DNA of 18,228 bases from Bacillota bacterium (GTDB taxonomy: Bacteria > Bacillota > Clostridia > Clostridiales > Clostridiaceae), in NCBI GenBank assembly GCA_030706065.1, contig JAUZPH010000015.1, forward strand, positions 1 through 18,228, in the 5' to 3' direction. Positions within the stretch are counted from its first letter, which is position 1, and each line of letters starts with the position of its first letter. Under the pieces are notes generated by a model, which saw only the letters and a program-made list of their open reading frames with translations, was not told the origin of the DNA and did no database searches. This document shows, in pieces, positions 1 through 6,318 of the stretch. The position numbers were made by a program, and so were the translations under genes.

Positions 1-1199
1 AGGTAATCCTCGTTATATCTTATGCTTCTGTTTATTATGCTGTAAGCTCTTGTTGAAACCAAATCCAATTGAAGCATCGGGTCCTCGGGATTCTTTGGCA
101 CTTTTGTTATTATTGTCAGGTTGGATTCTGATTTTATCTCTTTAAGTATCTCTGCTCCTTTCGGGTTAAAACCCAGAACCCTTACATAACTGCATCTTTG
201 TTTTGAGAGTTTATAGTCGCTAAACCTTTCAAAACCTATAAAATATTGAGCAAGTATACGGCTTATTCTTGTATATGTATATCTTTTGGTCTTTATACCC
301 TGGATGGCTTCCTCCATATTAGACGATGATAATAGGGCTTTATATACCCTCTTATATAAACCTTCACCTGTATCTGGAATACCTTTCATTGTTTCATTTA
401 TGTCAACTGCAGCCTTAAATCTGATATAATCAAAAACATTTTCCGGATAGGTGAAATCATAATTTTTCTCAATTAACTGCATAATAATACTTAAGGAAGA
501 AGCGGGTAGAAGGTGTTCAAGAGCTTCACTGTCAAGGTTTTCTTTAAGAAGCTTTCTTACAGCAGTAGCGCTGGAAAATGTTCCGGTTATTTCCGCGTTA
601 TTATAATCCCCACCGCGTCGTTCTATAGTAACTGGTATTATCTGTGACTTGTTTTGAATTATACTTTTGCAGTATTCGATTCCTAATATGTTATTGGATG
701 TTTCAAGAATACCGCATTCAAAAGATTGGGATTTGCCCGTTAGAGAAAAGTACTCCCCCAATGCTTTACTTCGTGCCGAGGGAAAAGGGTAACCTTCAGC
801 CAAATATGTTTTTAACCGGTCTTTATATATGTCCGGTTCTTGAGATAAAACTTTTGCAACCTCCATAAGAGGTTTAGTTTTCCCGGTTTCACTGCCAAAG
901 GATAAGGACCCGATAATCTTTAAATCATCAAGAATGGACACAGCCCCCTTTGCAAAAGTTTCTGCAGAAGAAATTGCATAGGCTGCCGGCAGCTCAATTA
1001 CAAGGTCTATGCCATTTTTAAGAGCCATTGCTGTCCTGGTCCATTTATCAATAAGTGCGGGTTCGCCTCTCTGAACAAAATTACCGCTCATTATTGCAAT
1101 AAGTCCGTCACATTTTGTAAGTTCCCTTGTCAGATCTATCTGGTATTTGTGGCCATTATGAAGAGGGTTATATTCACAAATAATAGCACTTATATTCAT
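1..1199 (-). CDS. tmcAL: tRNA(Met) cytidine acetate ligase TmcAL (YlbM family), 3' end beyond the window
   Basis: The minus strand is open from the ATG at 1199-1197 to the left edge (399 codons visible). TmcAL uses acetate and ATP to make N4-acetylcytidine at the wobble base of elongator tRNA-Met; it acts in the cytosol. The N-terminus has the nucleotidyltransferase HxGH motif (PLHNGHK, H14-H17), followed by the family stretch MSGNFVQRGEPA and, mid-protein, GTFSSATAVRKLL, matching the (A/S)SAT(A/T)xRKL region of this family. The family is about 400 residues, so only the last few residues should be missing. GGTGAT lies just upstream of the chosen start; an in-frame ATG two codons earlier (1205) sits too close to it. 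The gene is divergent from pta. An older name was 'nucleotidyltransferase YlbM'. The family assignment is firm; the reaction is from family knowledge. Confidence 0.93.
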   Translation of the reverse strand, partial: MNISAIICEYNPLHNGHKYQIDLTRELTKCDGLIAIMSGNFVQRGEPALIDKWTRTAMALKNGIDLVIELPAAYAISSAETFAKGAVSILDDLKIIGSLSFGSETGKTKPLMEVAKVLSQEPDIYKDRLKTYLAEGYPFPSARSKALGEYFSLTGKSQSFECGILETSNNILGIEYCKSIIQNKSQIIPVTIERRGGDYNNAEITGTFSSATAVRKLLKENLDSEALEHLLPASSLSIIMQLIEKNYDFTYPENVFDYIRFKAAVDINETMKGIPDTGEGLYKRVYKALLSSSNMEEAIQGIKTKRYTYTRISRILAQYFIGFERFSDYKLSKQRCSYVRVLGFNPKGAEILKEIKSESNLTIITKVPKNPEDPMLQLDLVSTRAYSIINRSIRYNEDY

Positions 1200-1256
1200 T
1201 TGCATCACCATTTCTTAAAGGATATCTATAGCTTCGGAAATTTATATTTTAATCTA

Positions 1257-1300
1257 TCGCCTACGAAAAATCGGTGAAGATTCTATATTTTCTCCGGCGA
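1257..1300. repeat. Interrupted inverted repeat upstream of tmcAL
   Basis: The 13-base arms at 1257-1269 (TCGCC-tac-GAAAA) and 1288-1300 (reverse complement TCGCC-gga-GAAAA) agree at 10 of 13 positions. The disagreement is confined to the central three bases. The 18-base gap puts the arm centres 31 bp apart, about three helical turns. It lies roughly 60-100 bp upstream of the tmcAL start and could be a paired operator; function is inferred. Confidence 0.45.
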
Positions 1301-1358
1301 AAACTAAAGGCTTAAATTTCCGCATCTGTATACACAACAATATATATTATTATGCCAA

Positions 1359-1392
1359 AATAAGCAAAATATTTCTCAAATTTGTGCTTATT
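1359..1392. repeat. Inverted repeat AATAAGCA...TGCTTATT
   Basis: Perfect 8-bp arms lie at 1359-1366 and 1385-1392 around an 18-base gap. Two more pairs are possible inside the arms (1368-1369 with 1382-1383). No T-run follows on either strand, so it is not an obvious terminator. It sits midway between the divergent tmcAL and pta starts. Confidence 0.45.
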
Positions 1393-1454
1393 ACAAATCC
1401 GGATTATCAAACAACTACAATGTATAAACGGAATTTTCAAAATATTGTGAATTG

Positions 1455-1466
1455 CACCAATTGGTG
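1455..1466. promoter_or_regulatory. 12-bp perfect palindrome upstream of the pta promoter
   Basis: CACCAATTGGTG is a perfect palindrome whose flanks continue the symmetry with a few mismatches (outer G/C, A/T, A/T pairs around 1449-1472). It lies about 36 bp upstream of the proposed pta -35 box, where an activator or repressor could bind. TTGTGAA at 1445 resembles a Rex half site, but the full site does not match the clostridial Rex consensus, so no regulator is named. Confidence 0.45.
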
Positions 1467-1502
1467 AATTTCTATAGTAGGGGAGGAATTTTGGTTTTTT
1501 TG

Positions 1503-1532
1503 TTGAAAATCATATTGGATGAGGAGTATATT
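1503..1532 (+). promoter_or_regulatory. Putative sigma-A promoter of pta-ackA
   Basis: TTGAAA (1503-1508) and TATATT (1527-1532) are separated by 18 bp. Transcription would begin near 1539 and give a leader of about 30 nt before the pta ATG. It is the best sigma-A match in the region, though the spacing is one base over the optimum. A weaker alternative is TTGCAC (1452) with TATAGT (1473). Confidence 0.5.
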
Positions 1533-1568
1533 TATTATAGCCTGTTATGTTTGAAAGGAGAAATGAAC

Positions 1569-2570
1569 ATGGAATTGATGAAAAAGATTTGGCAGATGGC
1601 ACAACAAGATAGAAAGAGAATTGTACTGCCAGAGGGTGAGGAGGAAAGAACGCTGATGGCCTGTGAAAAGATTAAAGATAATGGCCTGGCGGAACTTGTA
1701 CTCGTAGGAAATGAAGAAATAATCAGATCAAAGGCTAAAGAAGTTGGAGCCAATATTGAGGGGGTTAAGATAGAAGACCCTGATAAGAGCGAAAAGACTG
1801 AACTTTTCACAAAAGAATTCTACGAACTAAGAAAAAGCAAGGGAATGACTATGGAAAAGGCTGAAAAAATAGTCAGAGACCCGTTATATTTTGGAACTAT
1901 GATGGTTAAATTAGGTTATGTAGACGGTATGGTTTCCGGAGCTGTTCATACTACAGGTGACCTGTTGAGACCCGGACTTCAGATAGTAAAAACAGCACCG
2001 GGAGTATCTGTAGTATCGAGCTTTTTTATAATGATGGTACCAGGCAGTAAATTCGGGGAAGAGGGAATGCTGTTGTTTTCCGATTGTGCTGTTAATCCCG
2101 ATCCAAATGCAGAACAACTGGCATCTATAGCAATTGCCACAGCTGAAACCGCAAAGAATCTATGCGGAATTGATCCGAGAGTAGCAATGCTTTCATTCTC
2201 TACAATGGGAAGTGCTGACCATGAACTGGTAGAAAAGGTTAGAACTGCAACTGAAATAGCCAAGGAAAGAAGACCGGACCTTTTAATAGACGGTGAGATG
2301 CAGCTTGATGCAGCCATAGTGAGAAAAGTAGCTGATCAGAAGGCCCCACACAGCAAGGTTGCAGGAAGTGCAAATGTACTTATATTCCCGGACCTACAGG
2401 CTGGTAATATTGGTTACAAACTAGTACAAAGATTTGCAAATGCTGAAGCTATCGGACCTATTTGTCAGGGTTTTGCAAGACCTATAAATGACTTGTCAAG
2501 AGGCTGCAGCGCCGATGATATAGTGAATGTCGTTGCTGTAACTGCTGTTCAAGCCCAAAAAAATATTTGA
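1569..2570 (+). CDS. pta: Phosphate acetyltransferase
   Basis: Pta converts acetyl-CoA and phosphate to acetyl phosphate and CoA, the first step of the acetate/ATP branch of fermentation. The 333-residue product fits the short bacterial Pta class (about 330 residues, PTA_PTB fold, no regulatory N-terminal domain). Family landmarks include IVLPEGEEERTL near the N-terminus, DGMVSGAVHTTGDLLRPGLQ in the middle, and GEMQLDAAI and GFARPINDLSRG toward the C-terminus. Three in-frame ATGs cluster here: 1563, 1569 and 1578. AAAGGAG (1554-1560) is 8 nt from 1569 but only 2 nt from 1563, so 1569 (MELMKKIWQ) is preferred. The stop is 16 bp before ackA, so the two genes form one operon. No anomalies are seen. 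Confidence 0.96.
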   Translation: MELMKKIWQMAQQDRKRIVLPEGEEERTLMACEKIKDNGLAELVLVGNEEIIRSKAKEVGANIEGVKIEDPDKSEKTELFTKEFYELRKSKGMTMEKAEKIVRDPLYFGTMMVKLGYVDGMVSGAVHTTGDLLRPGLQIVKTAPGVSVVSSFFIMMVPGSKFGEEGMLLFSDCAVNPDPNAEQLASIAIATAETAKNLCGIDPRVAMLSFSTMGSADHELVEKVRTATEIAKERRPDLLIDGEMQLDAAIVRKVADQKAPHSKVAGSANVLIFPDLQAGNIGYKLVQRFANAEAIGPICQGFARPINDLSRGCSADDIVNVVAVTAVQAQKNI

Positions 2571-2586
2571 AGTAGAGGTGTTTTAA

Positions 2587-3777
2587 ATGAAAATTCTAGT
2601 TATTAACTGTGGAAGTTCATCACTAAAATATCAGTTAATAGATATGTCTCATGAAGAGGTAGTAGCTAAGGGGCTTGTTGAGAGAATAGGTATTGAAGGT
2701 TCAATGCTTACTCAAAAGGTTGAAGGAAGGGAAAAGTATATTATCCAAAAGCCTATGAACAATCACCAGGATGCTATCAAAACAGTTCTGGATGCACTGG
2801 TAGATGAAAGTAATGGAGTTATTGCAAGCCTTTCAGATATCTCTGCTGTTGGACACAGAGTTGTACATGGCGGTGAAAAATATGCTGAATCAGTGCTGAT
2901 TGATGATACCGTAATGCAAGCTCTGGATGAATGCGTAAAGCTTGCACCGCTTCACAATCCACCGAATATTACCGGTATAAAGGCCTGCAGAAATTTAATG
3001 CCTGAAGTACCTATGGTCGCTGTATTCGATACCGCCTTCCATCAAACAATGCCGACGGAGGCTTTCGTTTATGCACTACCATATGAATACTATGAGAAAC
3101 ATGGAATAAGAAGATACGGTTTTCACGGGACTTCCCACAAGTATGTGTCGAGTGTTGCTGCAAATATGCTTGGCCAGGATATAAAGGATTTAAAGATTAT
3201 TACCTGTCACCTTGGGAATGGCGCAAGCTTGACTGCCATTAAAAACGGAAAGTCCATAGATACAAGTATGGGCTTTACACCACTTGAAGGGCTTGTTATG
3301 GGAACAAGGTGTGGAGATGTGGATCCCGCTGTTGTTACTTTCATGGTGAAGCAGCTTGGACTGTCTGCTGCAGAAGTTGACAATGTTATGAACAAAGAAA
3401 GTGGAATACTTGGAGTATCAGGTGTAAGCAGTGACTTCAGGGATGTTGAAGGAGCAGCCGCTTCAGGAGATAAGAGAGCTCAGCTTGCACTTAATATATT
3501 CTATTACAGAGTTAGGAAATATATAGGTTCCTATGCTGCAGCCATGGGCGGAGTTGACTGCATCGTATTTACTGCCGGACTTGGAGAAAATTCTCCCGAA
3601 ACCAGGGAAGCAGTTTGTGAAGGCCTTGAATTCCTCGGAATCAAAGTTGACAAAGCAAAGAATAAGGTAAGGGGCAAGAGTGAATTAATCAGTACTTCTG
3701 ATTCAACAGTGAAAGTTTTAGTTATACCCACAGACGAAGAAATGATGATAGCACGGGACACTTTAAGCCTTATATAG
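2587..3777 (+). CDS. ackA: Acetate kinase
   Basis: AckA transfers the phosphoryl group of acetyl phosphate to ADP, yielding acetate and ATP; with Pta it completes the acetate pathway in the cytosol. The 396-residue protein has the acetokinase signatures VINCGSSSLKYQ at the N-terminus, RRYGFHGTSHKYVS around residues 175-188, GMxxTPLEGLxMGTRCGDVDP-type sequence around 229-247, and FTAGLGENSP near 330. Residues R91, D148, H180, R241 and E384, the active-site set known from Methanosarcina acetate kinase, are all at the same numbers here. AGAGGTG (2574-2580) lies 6 nt before the ATG. The gene is cotranscribed with pta and followed by a hairpin whose left arm can also pair with the end of the coding sequence (see findings). 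Confidence 0.97.
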   Translation: MKILVINCGSSSLKYQLIDMSHEEVVAKGLVERIGIEGSMLTQKVEGREKYIIQKPMNNHQDAIKTVLDALVDESNGVIASLSDISAVGHRVVHGGEKYAESVLIDDTVMQALDECVKLAPLHNPPNITGIKACRNLMPEVPMVAVFDTAFHQTMPTEAFVYALPYEYYEKHGIRRYGFHGTSHKYVSSVAANMLGQDIKDLKIITCHLGNGASLTAIKNGKSIDTSMGFTPLEGLVMGTRCGDVDPAVVTFMVKQLGLSAAEVDNVMNKESGILGVSGVSSDFRDVEGAAASGDKRAQLALNIFYYRVRKYIGSYAAAMGGVDCIVFTAGLGENSPETREAVCEGLEFLGIKVDKAKNKVRGKSELISTSDSTVKVLVIPTDEEMMIARDTLSLI

Positions 3778-3791
3778 TTTTATTATATATC

Positions 3792-3818
3792 GTGTCCCGG
3801 GTGTTTTCTCCGGGACAC
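3792..3818 (+). terminator. GC-rich hairpin after ackA, probable terminator
   Basis: GTGTCCCGG (3792-3800) pairs perfectly with CCGGGACAC (3810-3818) around a 9-nt loop. Only a broken T-run (ATAAGTTTATAT) follows, so termination may be partial or Rho-assisted. CGGGACAC also occurs at 3754-3761 in the last codons of ackA and can pair with the same left arm, giving a competing hairpin. Confidence 0.7.
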
Positions 3819-3872
3819 ATAAGTTTATATCTTAAATTGTAAACATAATATAAATTATTTAATAAGCTTAAC

Positions 3873-3901
3873 TTGACATTTCTTAGGGTACTTTATATAA
3901 T
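3873..3901 (+). promoter_or_regulatory. Consensus sigma-A promoter for the DUF177-rpmF-plsX operon
   Basis: TTGACA (3873-3878), a 17-bp spacer and TATAAT (3896-3901) form a perfect sigma-A promoter. A/T-rich DNA just upstream (3838-3870) resembles an UP element. Transcription should start near 3908 and leave a leader of about 120 nt before the first gene. Confidence 0.9.
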
Positions 3902-3907
3902 GAATGT

Positions 3908-4022
3908 GGCTGCTCTGAAAAATATCTATCTGCGAGGAGTGAAAAGGTAGCTTTGACTCGAGCTATGCATTTCTGGTGCATAAACGCGTATGCGTAAGGA
4001 ATAGCAAAATTATTCCAGAGCC
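3908..4022 (+). ncRNA. Structured 5' leader of the DUF177-rpmF operon, candidate cis-regulatory RNA
   Basis: From the predicted transcript start, GCTCTG (3912-3917) pairs with CAGAGC (4016-4021), closing a multibranched fold. Inside are TAGCT/AGCTA (3948-3952/3961-3965, alternative to the next hairpin), TATGCA/TGCATA (3964-3969/3977-3982), ACGC[GTAT]GCGT (3984-3995) and GGAATA/TATTCC (3998-4003/4011-4016). The closing 3' strand ends 7 nt before the ATG and occupies the only purine-rich stretch (AGAG) that could act as a Shine-Dalgarno. I could not match it to a riboswitch class or ribosomal-protein leader I know. The helices are seen in the sequence; a regulatory role is inferred. Confidence 0.5.
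3953..3997 (+). CDS. Possible 14-codon upstream ORF in the leader
   Basis: A TTG at 3953 opens a short frame (TRAMHFWCINAYA after the start) ending at TAA 3995-3997. AAAAGG (3942-3947) lies 5 nt upstream and GAGGAG (3934-3939) a little farther. An in-frame ATG is at 3965. The leader therefore has a better Shine-Dalgarno than the annotated gene after it. Short frames arise by chance, so this is a weak call. Confidence 0.2.
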   Translation: MTRAMHFWCINAYA

Positions 4023-4028
4023 TAACAT

Positions 4029-4529
4029 ATGTATATTGACGTTAATGATATTAGTAAAAGAAAAGACGTTTGCAAGGCCATTAATATCAGCATTAAGCCG
4101 GATGATATCTTAAAAGAAGATTCAGAGATTAAAGTTCTGGATAATATTGATTTCGAAGGTAAAATCTATATGGATGAAGACATATTTTACCTCGATGGGA
4201 AGATTTCCGGACTTTTGGCTTTAACATGCTCTAGATGTCTTGAAGGATTCGATTTTCCTTTGAATATTGAGATGCATGAGAAATTATCTTTAGTTCCTAA
4301 CGATGAAGATGATTCAATTATCTTCGTTGATAGTGATAAAATAAATCTTAATGAACTAATAGAAAACAATATTCTAATGTCTTTACCATTTAAGAAATTG
4401 TGTAGTGAAGATTGCAAGGGGTTATGCCAGAGTTGTGGAAGCAATCTGAATAGGGAAAAATGTGACTGTGAAAATGGGAATGTTGATCCTAGGCTGGCAA
4501 AACTAAAAGATTTGTTTTTTACTGATTAA
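4029..4529 (+). CDS. DUF177/YceD family protein
   Basis: The 166-residue protein belongs to the DUF177 (YceD) family, almost always encoded just before rpmF in bacteria. The E. coli member affects 23S rRNA/large-subunit accumulation; the biochemical role is not settled. Eight cysteines are visible: C67-x2-C70 and a C-terminal cluster C125, C129, C133, C136, C145 and C147 around KGLCQSCGSNLN, suggesting metal binding. The C-terminus DPRLAKLKDLF is family-typical. The ATG at 4029 gives a normal N-terminus (MYIDVNDI), but only CCAGAG precedes it, with no real Shine-Dalgarno, unlike nearly every neighbour. The stop overlaps the strong ribosome binding site of rpmF, indicating coupling. The family is secure; function is only partly known. 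Confidence 0.9.
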   Translation: MYIDVNDISKRKDVCKAINISIKPDDILKEDSEIKVLDNIDFEGKIYMDEDIFYLDGKISGLLALTCSRCLEGFDFPLNIEMHEKLSLVPNDEDDSIIFVDSDKINLNELIENNILMSLPFKKLCSEDCKGLCQSCGSNLNREKCDCENGNVDPRLAKLKDLFFTD

Positions 4530-4541
4530 GGAGGTGTTACA

Positions 4542-4724
4542 ATGGGAAATCCAGCGAGAAGATTTTCGAAGGCTAGAAGAGATTCTAGAAGAGCTCAGAC
4601 TTTCAAATTAAGCTTACCAGGCATAGTTGAGTGTCCACAGTGCCATGAGATGAAGTTAGCTCATAGAGTGTGCAAGAAATGTGGTTACTACAAGGGAAAA
4701 GAAATCATAAATCAAGAAAAATAA
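4542..4724 (+). CDS. rpmF: 50S ribosomal protein L32
   Basis: L32 (bL32) is a small component of the large ribosomal subunit. The 60-residue product has the basic N-terminal SKARRDSRR segment, then LSLPGIVECPQC and HRVCKKCGYYKGKE. C31, C34, C44 and C47 form the zinc-ribbon motif, so this is the zinc-binding (C+) form. AAGGAGGTG (4528-4536) overlaps the DUF177 stop and sits 5 nt before the ATG. An intrinsic terminator starts within the stop codon. The DUF177-rpmF-plsX order is widely conserved in bacteria. Confidence 0.97.
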   Translation: MGNPARRFSKARRDSRRAQTFKLSLPGIVECPQCHEMKLAHRVCKKCGYYKGKEIINQEK

Positions 4725-4752
4725 AGAAAGTCCAGTGACTTTCTTTTATTTT
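4723..4752 (+). terminator. Intrinsic terminator between rpmF and plsX
   Basis: AAAGAAAGTC (4723-4732) pairs perfectly with GACTTTCTTT (4737-4746) around the CAGT loop, followed by TTTTATTTT. It overlaps the rpmF stop and ends 28 bp before the plsX start. No promoter for plsX is visible in the gap, so plsX appears to depend on read-through. Confidence 0.85.
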
Positions 4753-4780
4753 AAAGAAAATGGGGGAAAGGGATGATGGT

Positions 4781-5779
4781 ATGAGGATATCCGTAGATGC
4801 AATGGGTGGAGATAATGCTCCCACAGCCGTGGTTGAAGGATGCGTTGAAGCCTTGAAGGAACTTGATGTACATATTACTCTTACGGGCCCGAAGGATATA
4901 GTATTAAATGAATTGAAAAAGTATCAATATGACAGTTCTAAGATAGATGTAATTGATGCTCCTGAGGTAATAAGCCCAAATGAACATCCGGTGATGGCAA
5001 TACGAAGGAAAAAGAAATCCAGTATCTGTACGGCTCTTAATCTTGTTAAAACCAAGGATTGTGACGCAGTTATTTCTGCTGGAAGCACCGGAGCCTTTTT
5101 AGCCGGATCCCTGTTTATAATCGGAAGAATCAAAGGCGTTGACAGGCCTGCGCTGGCTCCTATTATGCCTGGAAGAAACGGTTCCTTCATGGTGATAGAT
5201 GTAGGGGCTAATGCAGAATGCAAGCCCCAGAATCTGCTTCAATTTGGAGCCATGGGAGCCGTTTATATGAAGGAAGTTATGGGGATTAATAATGTTTCAG
5301 TCGGGTTAATCAACATTGGTGCAGAGGAAGAAAAGGGAAATGAGCTTACAAAATCATCCTACAAGCTTCTTAGGGAATCTGATTTGAATTTTATAGGCAA
5401 TGTTGAACCAAGAGACATATCCAGTGGCGATGTTGATGTTTTAGTATGCGATGGCTTTGTGGGTAATACAGTACTGAAAATGTATGAGGGTGTTGCTTCA
5501 AATATCATGCATATTCTGAAGGATGAAATGATGTCATCCTTTAGGACAAAAGTTGGTGGACTTCTGTTAAAGCCCATGTTTAAAAGATTTGCCAAGAAAT
5601 TTGATTATAAAGAAGTTGGCGGCTCACCTTTCCTGGGAGTTGATGGAATCTGCTTAAAAGCTCATGGAAGTTCCGATGCCAGGGCTATAAAAAATGCTAT
5701 AAAGCAGGCGCATCTGCTTAAAAGTAAAAATGTCATTGAAAAAATTAGAGAAAGTATAACTAATAACTTGACAGAGTAG
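4781..5779 (+). CDS. plsX: Phosphate acyltransferase PlsX
   Basis: PlsX makes acyl phosphate from acyl-ACP, feeding PlsY in membrane phospholipid synthesis; it is a peripheral membrane enzyme. The 332-residue protein starts with the family N-terminus MRISVDAMGGDNAP and carries ISAGSTGAFLAGS, the DVGANAECKPQNLLQFGAMG segment and GGSPFLGVDG. An upstream in-frame ATG (4760) would add seven residues, but it has no ribosome binding site and lies directly after the terminator. GGGGGAAAGG (4762-4771) fits the ATG at 4781. Unlike many Firmicutes, no fabD or fabG separates plsX from acpP, though both are still adjacent. Confidence 0.95.
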   Translation: MRISVDAMGGDNAPTAVVEGCVEALKELDVHITLTGPKDIVLNELKKYQYDSSKIDVIDAPEVISPNEHPVMAIRRKKKSSICTALNLVKTKDCDAVISAGSTGAFLAGSLFIIGRIKGVDRPALAPIMPGRNGSFMVIDVGANAECKPQNLLQFGAMGAVYMKEVMGINNVSVGLINIGAEEEKGNELTKSSYKLLRESDLNFIGNVEPRDISSGDVDVLVCDGFVGNTVLKMYEGVASNIMHILKDEMMSSFRTKVGGLLLKPMFKRFAKKFDYKEVGGSPFLGVDGICLKAHGSSDARAIKNAIKQAHLLKSKNVIEKIRESITNNLTE

Positions 5780-5803
5780 AATAATTATTGCAAAATAATC
5801 TTG

Positions 5804-5832
5804 TTGACGGTATTTTTGTTATATACTATTAT
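5804..5832 (+). promoter_or_regulatory. Sigma-A promoter of acpP
   Basis: TTGACG (5804-5809), a 17-bp spacer and TATTAT (5827-5832) differ from consensus by one base in each box. The predicted start, near 5839, gives a 25-nt leader. A weak AT hairpin with a GCAA loop (5784-5799) precedes it. A private promoter fits the high demand for acyl carrier protein. Confidence 0.75.
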
Positions 5833-5863
5833 CTAATTGTAGGTTTGCATAGGAGGTGATATC

Positions 5864-6097
5864 ATGGTATTTGAGAAGGTAAAGGAGATCATTGCAGACA
5901 AATTAAGTTTGGAAGCAGACGAAATTACACTGGAATCTTCATTTATAGATGATTTGGGAGCTGATTCTCTTGATTTAGTAGAGCTTATAATGGCTCTTGA
6001 AGATGAATTTGATTTGGAAATCCCAGATGAAGAGGTTGAAAACATCACTACAGTAGCTAATGTAGTAGAGTACATAAAGGCTCACAGTGAAGAATAG
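5864..6097 (+). CDS. acpP: Acyl carrier protein
   Basis: ACP carries growing acyl chains on a 4'-phosphopantetheine arm for fatty acid synthesis and supplies acyl groups to PlsX. The acidic 77-residue product is of usual length; S35 in GADSLDLVEL is the attachment serine. The ribosome binding site is extremely strong (AGGAGGTGAT, 5851-5860). The gene has its own promoter and a terminator, allowing expression independent of plsX and rnc. No fab genes flank it. Confidence 0.97.
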   Translation: MVFEKVKEIIADKLSLEADEITLESSFIDDLGADSLDLVELIMALEDEFDLEIPDEEVENITTVANVVEYIKAHSEE

Positions 6098-6109
6098 GAA
6101 AAAATTATT

Positions 6110-6136
6110 AAGTCCCGTTTCTACGGGGCTTTAATT
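6110..6136 (+). terminator. Hairpin terminator after acpP
   Basis: AAGTCCCG (6110-6117) pairs with CGGGGCTT (6124-6131), with one T-G wobble, around a 6-nt loop. The short run TTTAATT follows. The weak T-run suggests incomplete termination, letting some transcripts continue into the rnc leader. Confidence 0.65.
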
Positions 6137-6137
6137 G

Positions 6138-6242
6138 TATGGATATTCTTTACGTAAACTTAATTTAAACTTGTTCGAAAACATCGAATCTTTACCGATT
6201 TTTTGAACAAGTTTAAATCTTAGTTGGAGTTTAATATCCATA
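6138..6242 (+). repeat. Long nested inverted repeat in the acpP-rnc spacer
   Basis: The core arms 6163-6176 and 6205-6218 are a perfect 14-bp match. They extend inward through a G-T wobble, four A-T pairs, one bulged base (6182) and four more pairs to a 9-nt loop at 6187-6195. Outer arms TATGGATATT (6138-6147) and AATATCCATA (6233-6242) are perfect, and AAACT (6156-6160) can pair with AGTTT (6228-6232). About 38 pairs are possible in 105 nt. It could be a transcript stem-loop or a small palindromic repeat element; no other copy occurs in this window. Confidence 0.75.
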
Positions 6243-6258
6243 AATTTTTTATGATAAC

Positions 6259-6318
6259 TTGACTTATGCATGCCTCAAAATATCGGTTTTTTACTCTTTT
6301 GAGGTATGTATAAGTTGA
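6259..6318 (+). promoter_or_regulatory. 22-bp stem-loop in the rnc leader, RNA-sense specific
   Basis: Bases 6259-6280 pair without interruption with 6297-6318 around a 16-nt loop. Four pairs are G-U wobbles when read as plus-strand RNA and would be C-A mismatches in the other strand. The hairpin is therefore stable only in a transcript running toward rnc. Its 3' side ends about 60 nt before the rnc start. A stem of two helical turns is the size RNase III cuts. Confidence 0.65.

Larger units (their letters stand above)
1200..1568. other. Divergent tmcAL/pta intergenic region
   Basis: This 369-base AT-rich spacer holds no plausible gene. An in-frame ATG at 1452 would extend pta by 39 residues, but the extension is unlike the family and has no Shine-Dalgarno. 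I see three inverted repeats (1257-1300, 1359-1392 and 1455-1466) and a likely pta promoter at 1503-1532. No clear consensus promoter for tmcAL was found on the minus strand. Confidence 0.7.

Noticed and set aside
644..868. A 74-codon plus-strand frame opposite tmcAL
   Set aside because: Lies antisense to conserved TmcAL coding sequence and has no ribosome binding site or family match.
1441..1466. Rex (redox) operator upstream of pta
   Set aside because: Only one half site (TTGTGAA) fits; the second half is replaced by the CACCAATTGGTG palindrome.
1452..1568. N-terminal extension of pta from the ATG at 1452
   Set aside because: The extra 39 residues are not Pta-like, the ATG lacks a ribosome binding site, and the region carries the likely promoter.
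1979..2317. A 112-codon minus-strand frame inside pta
   Set aside because: Antisense shadow of a strongly conserved gene; no ribosome binding site context or recognisable domain.
3908..4022. Assignment of the DUF177 leader to a known riboswitch
   Set aside because: No hallmark of T-box, TPP, SAM, cobalamin, glycine, cyclic-di-GMP, cyclic-di-AMP or guanidine elements was found, so it is left unassigned.
5819..5840. FapR-like operator over the acpP -10 region
   Set aside because: TTATATACTATTATCTAA is only loosely similar to the FapR site, is not a good palindrome, and FapR is not typical of these Clostridia.
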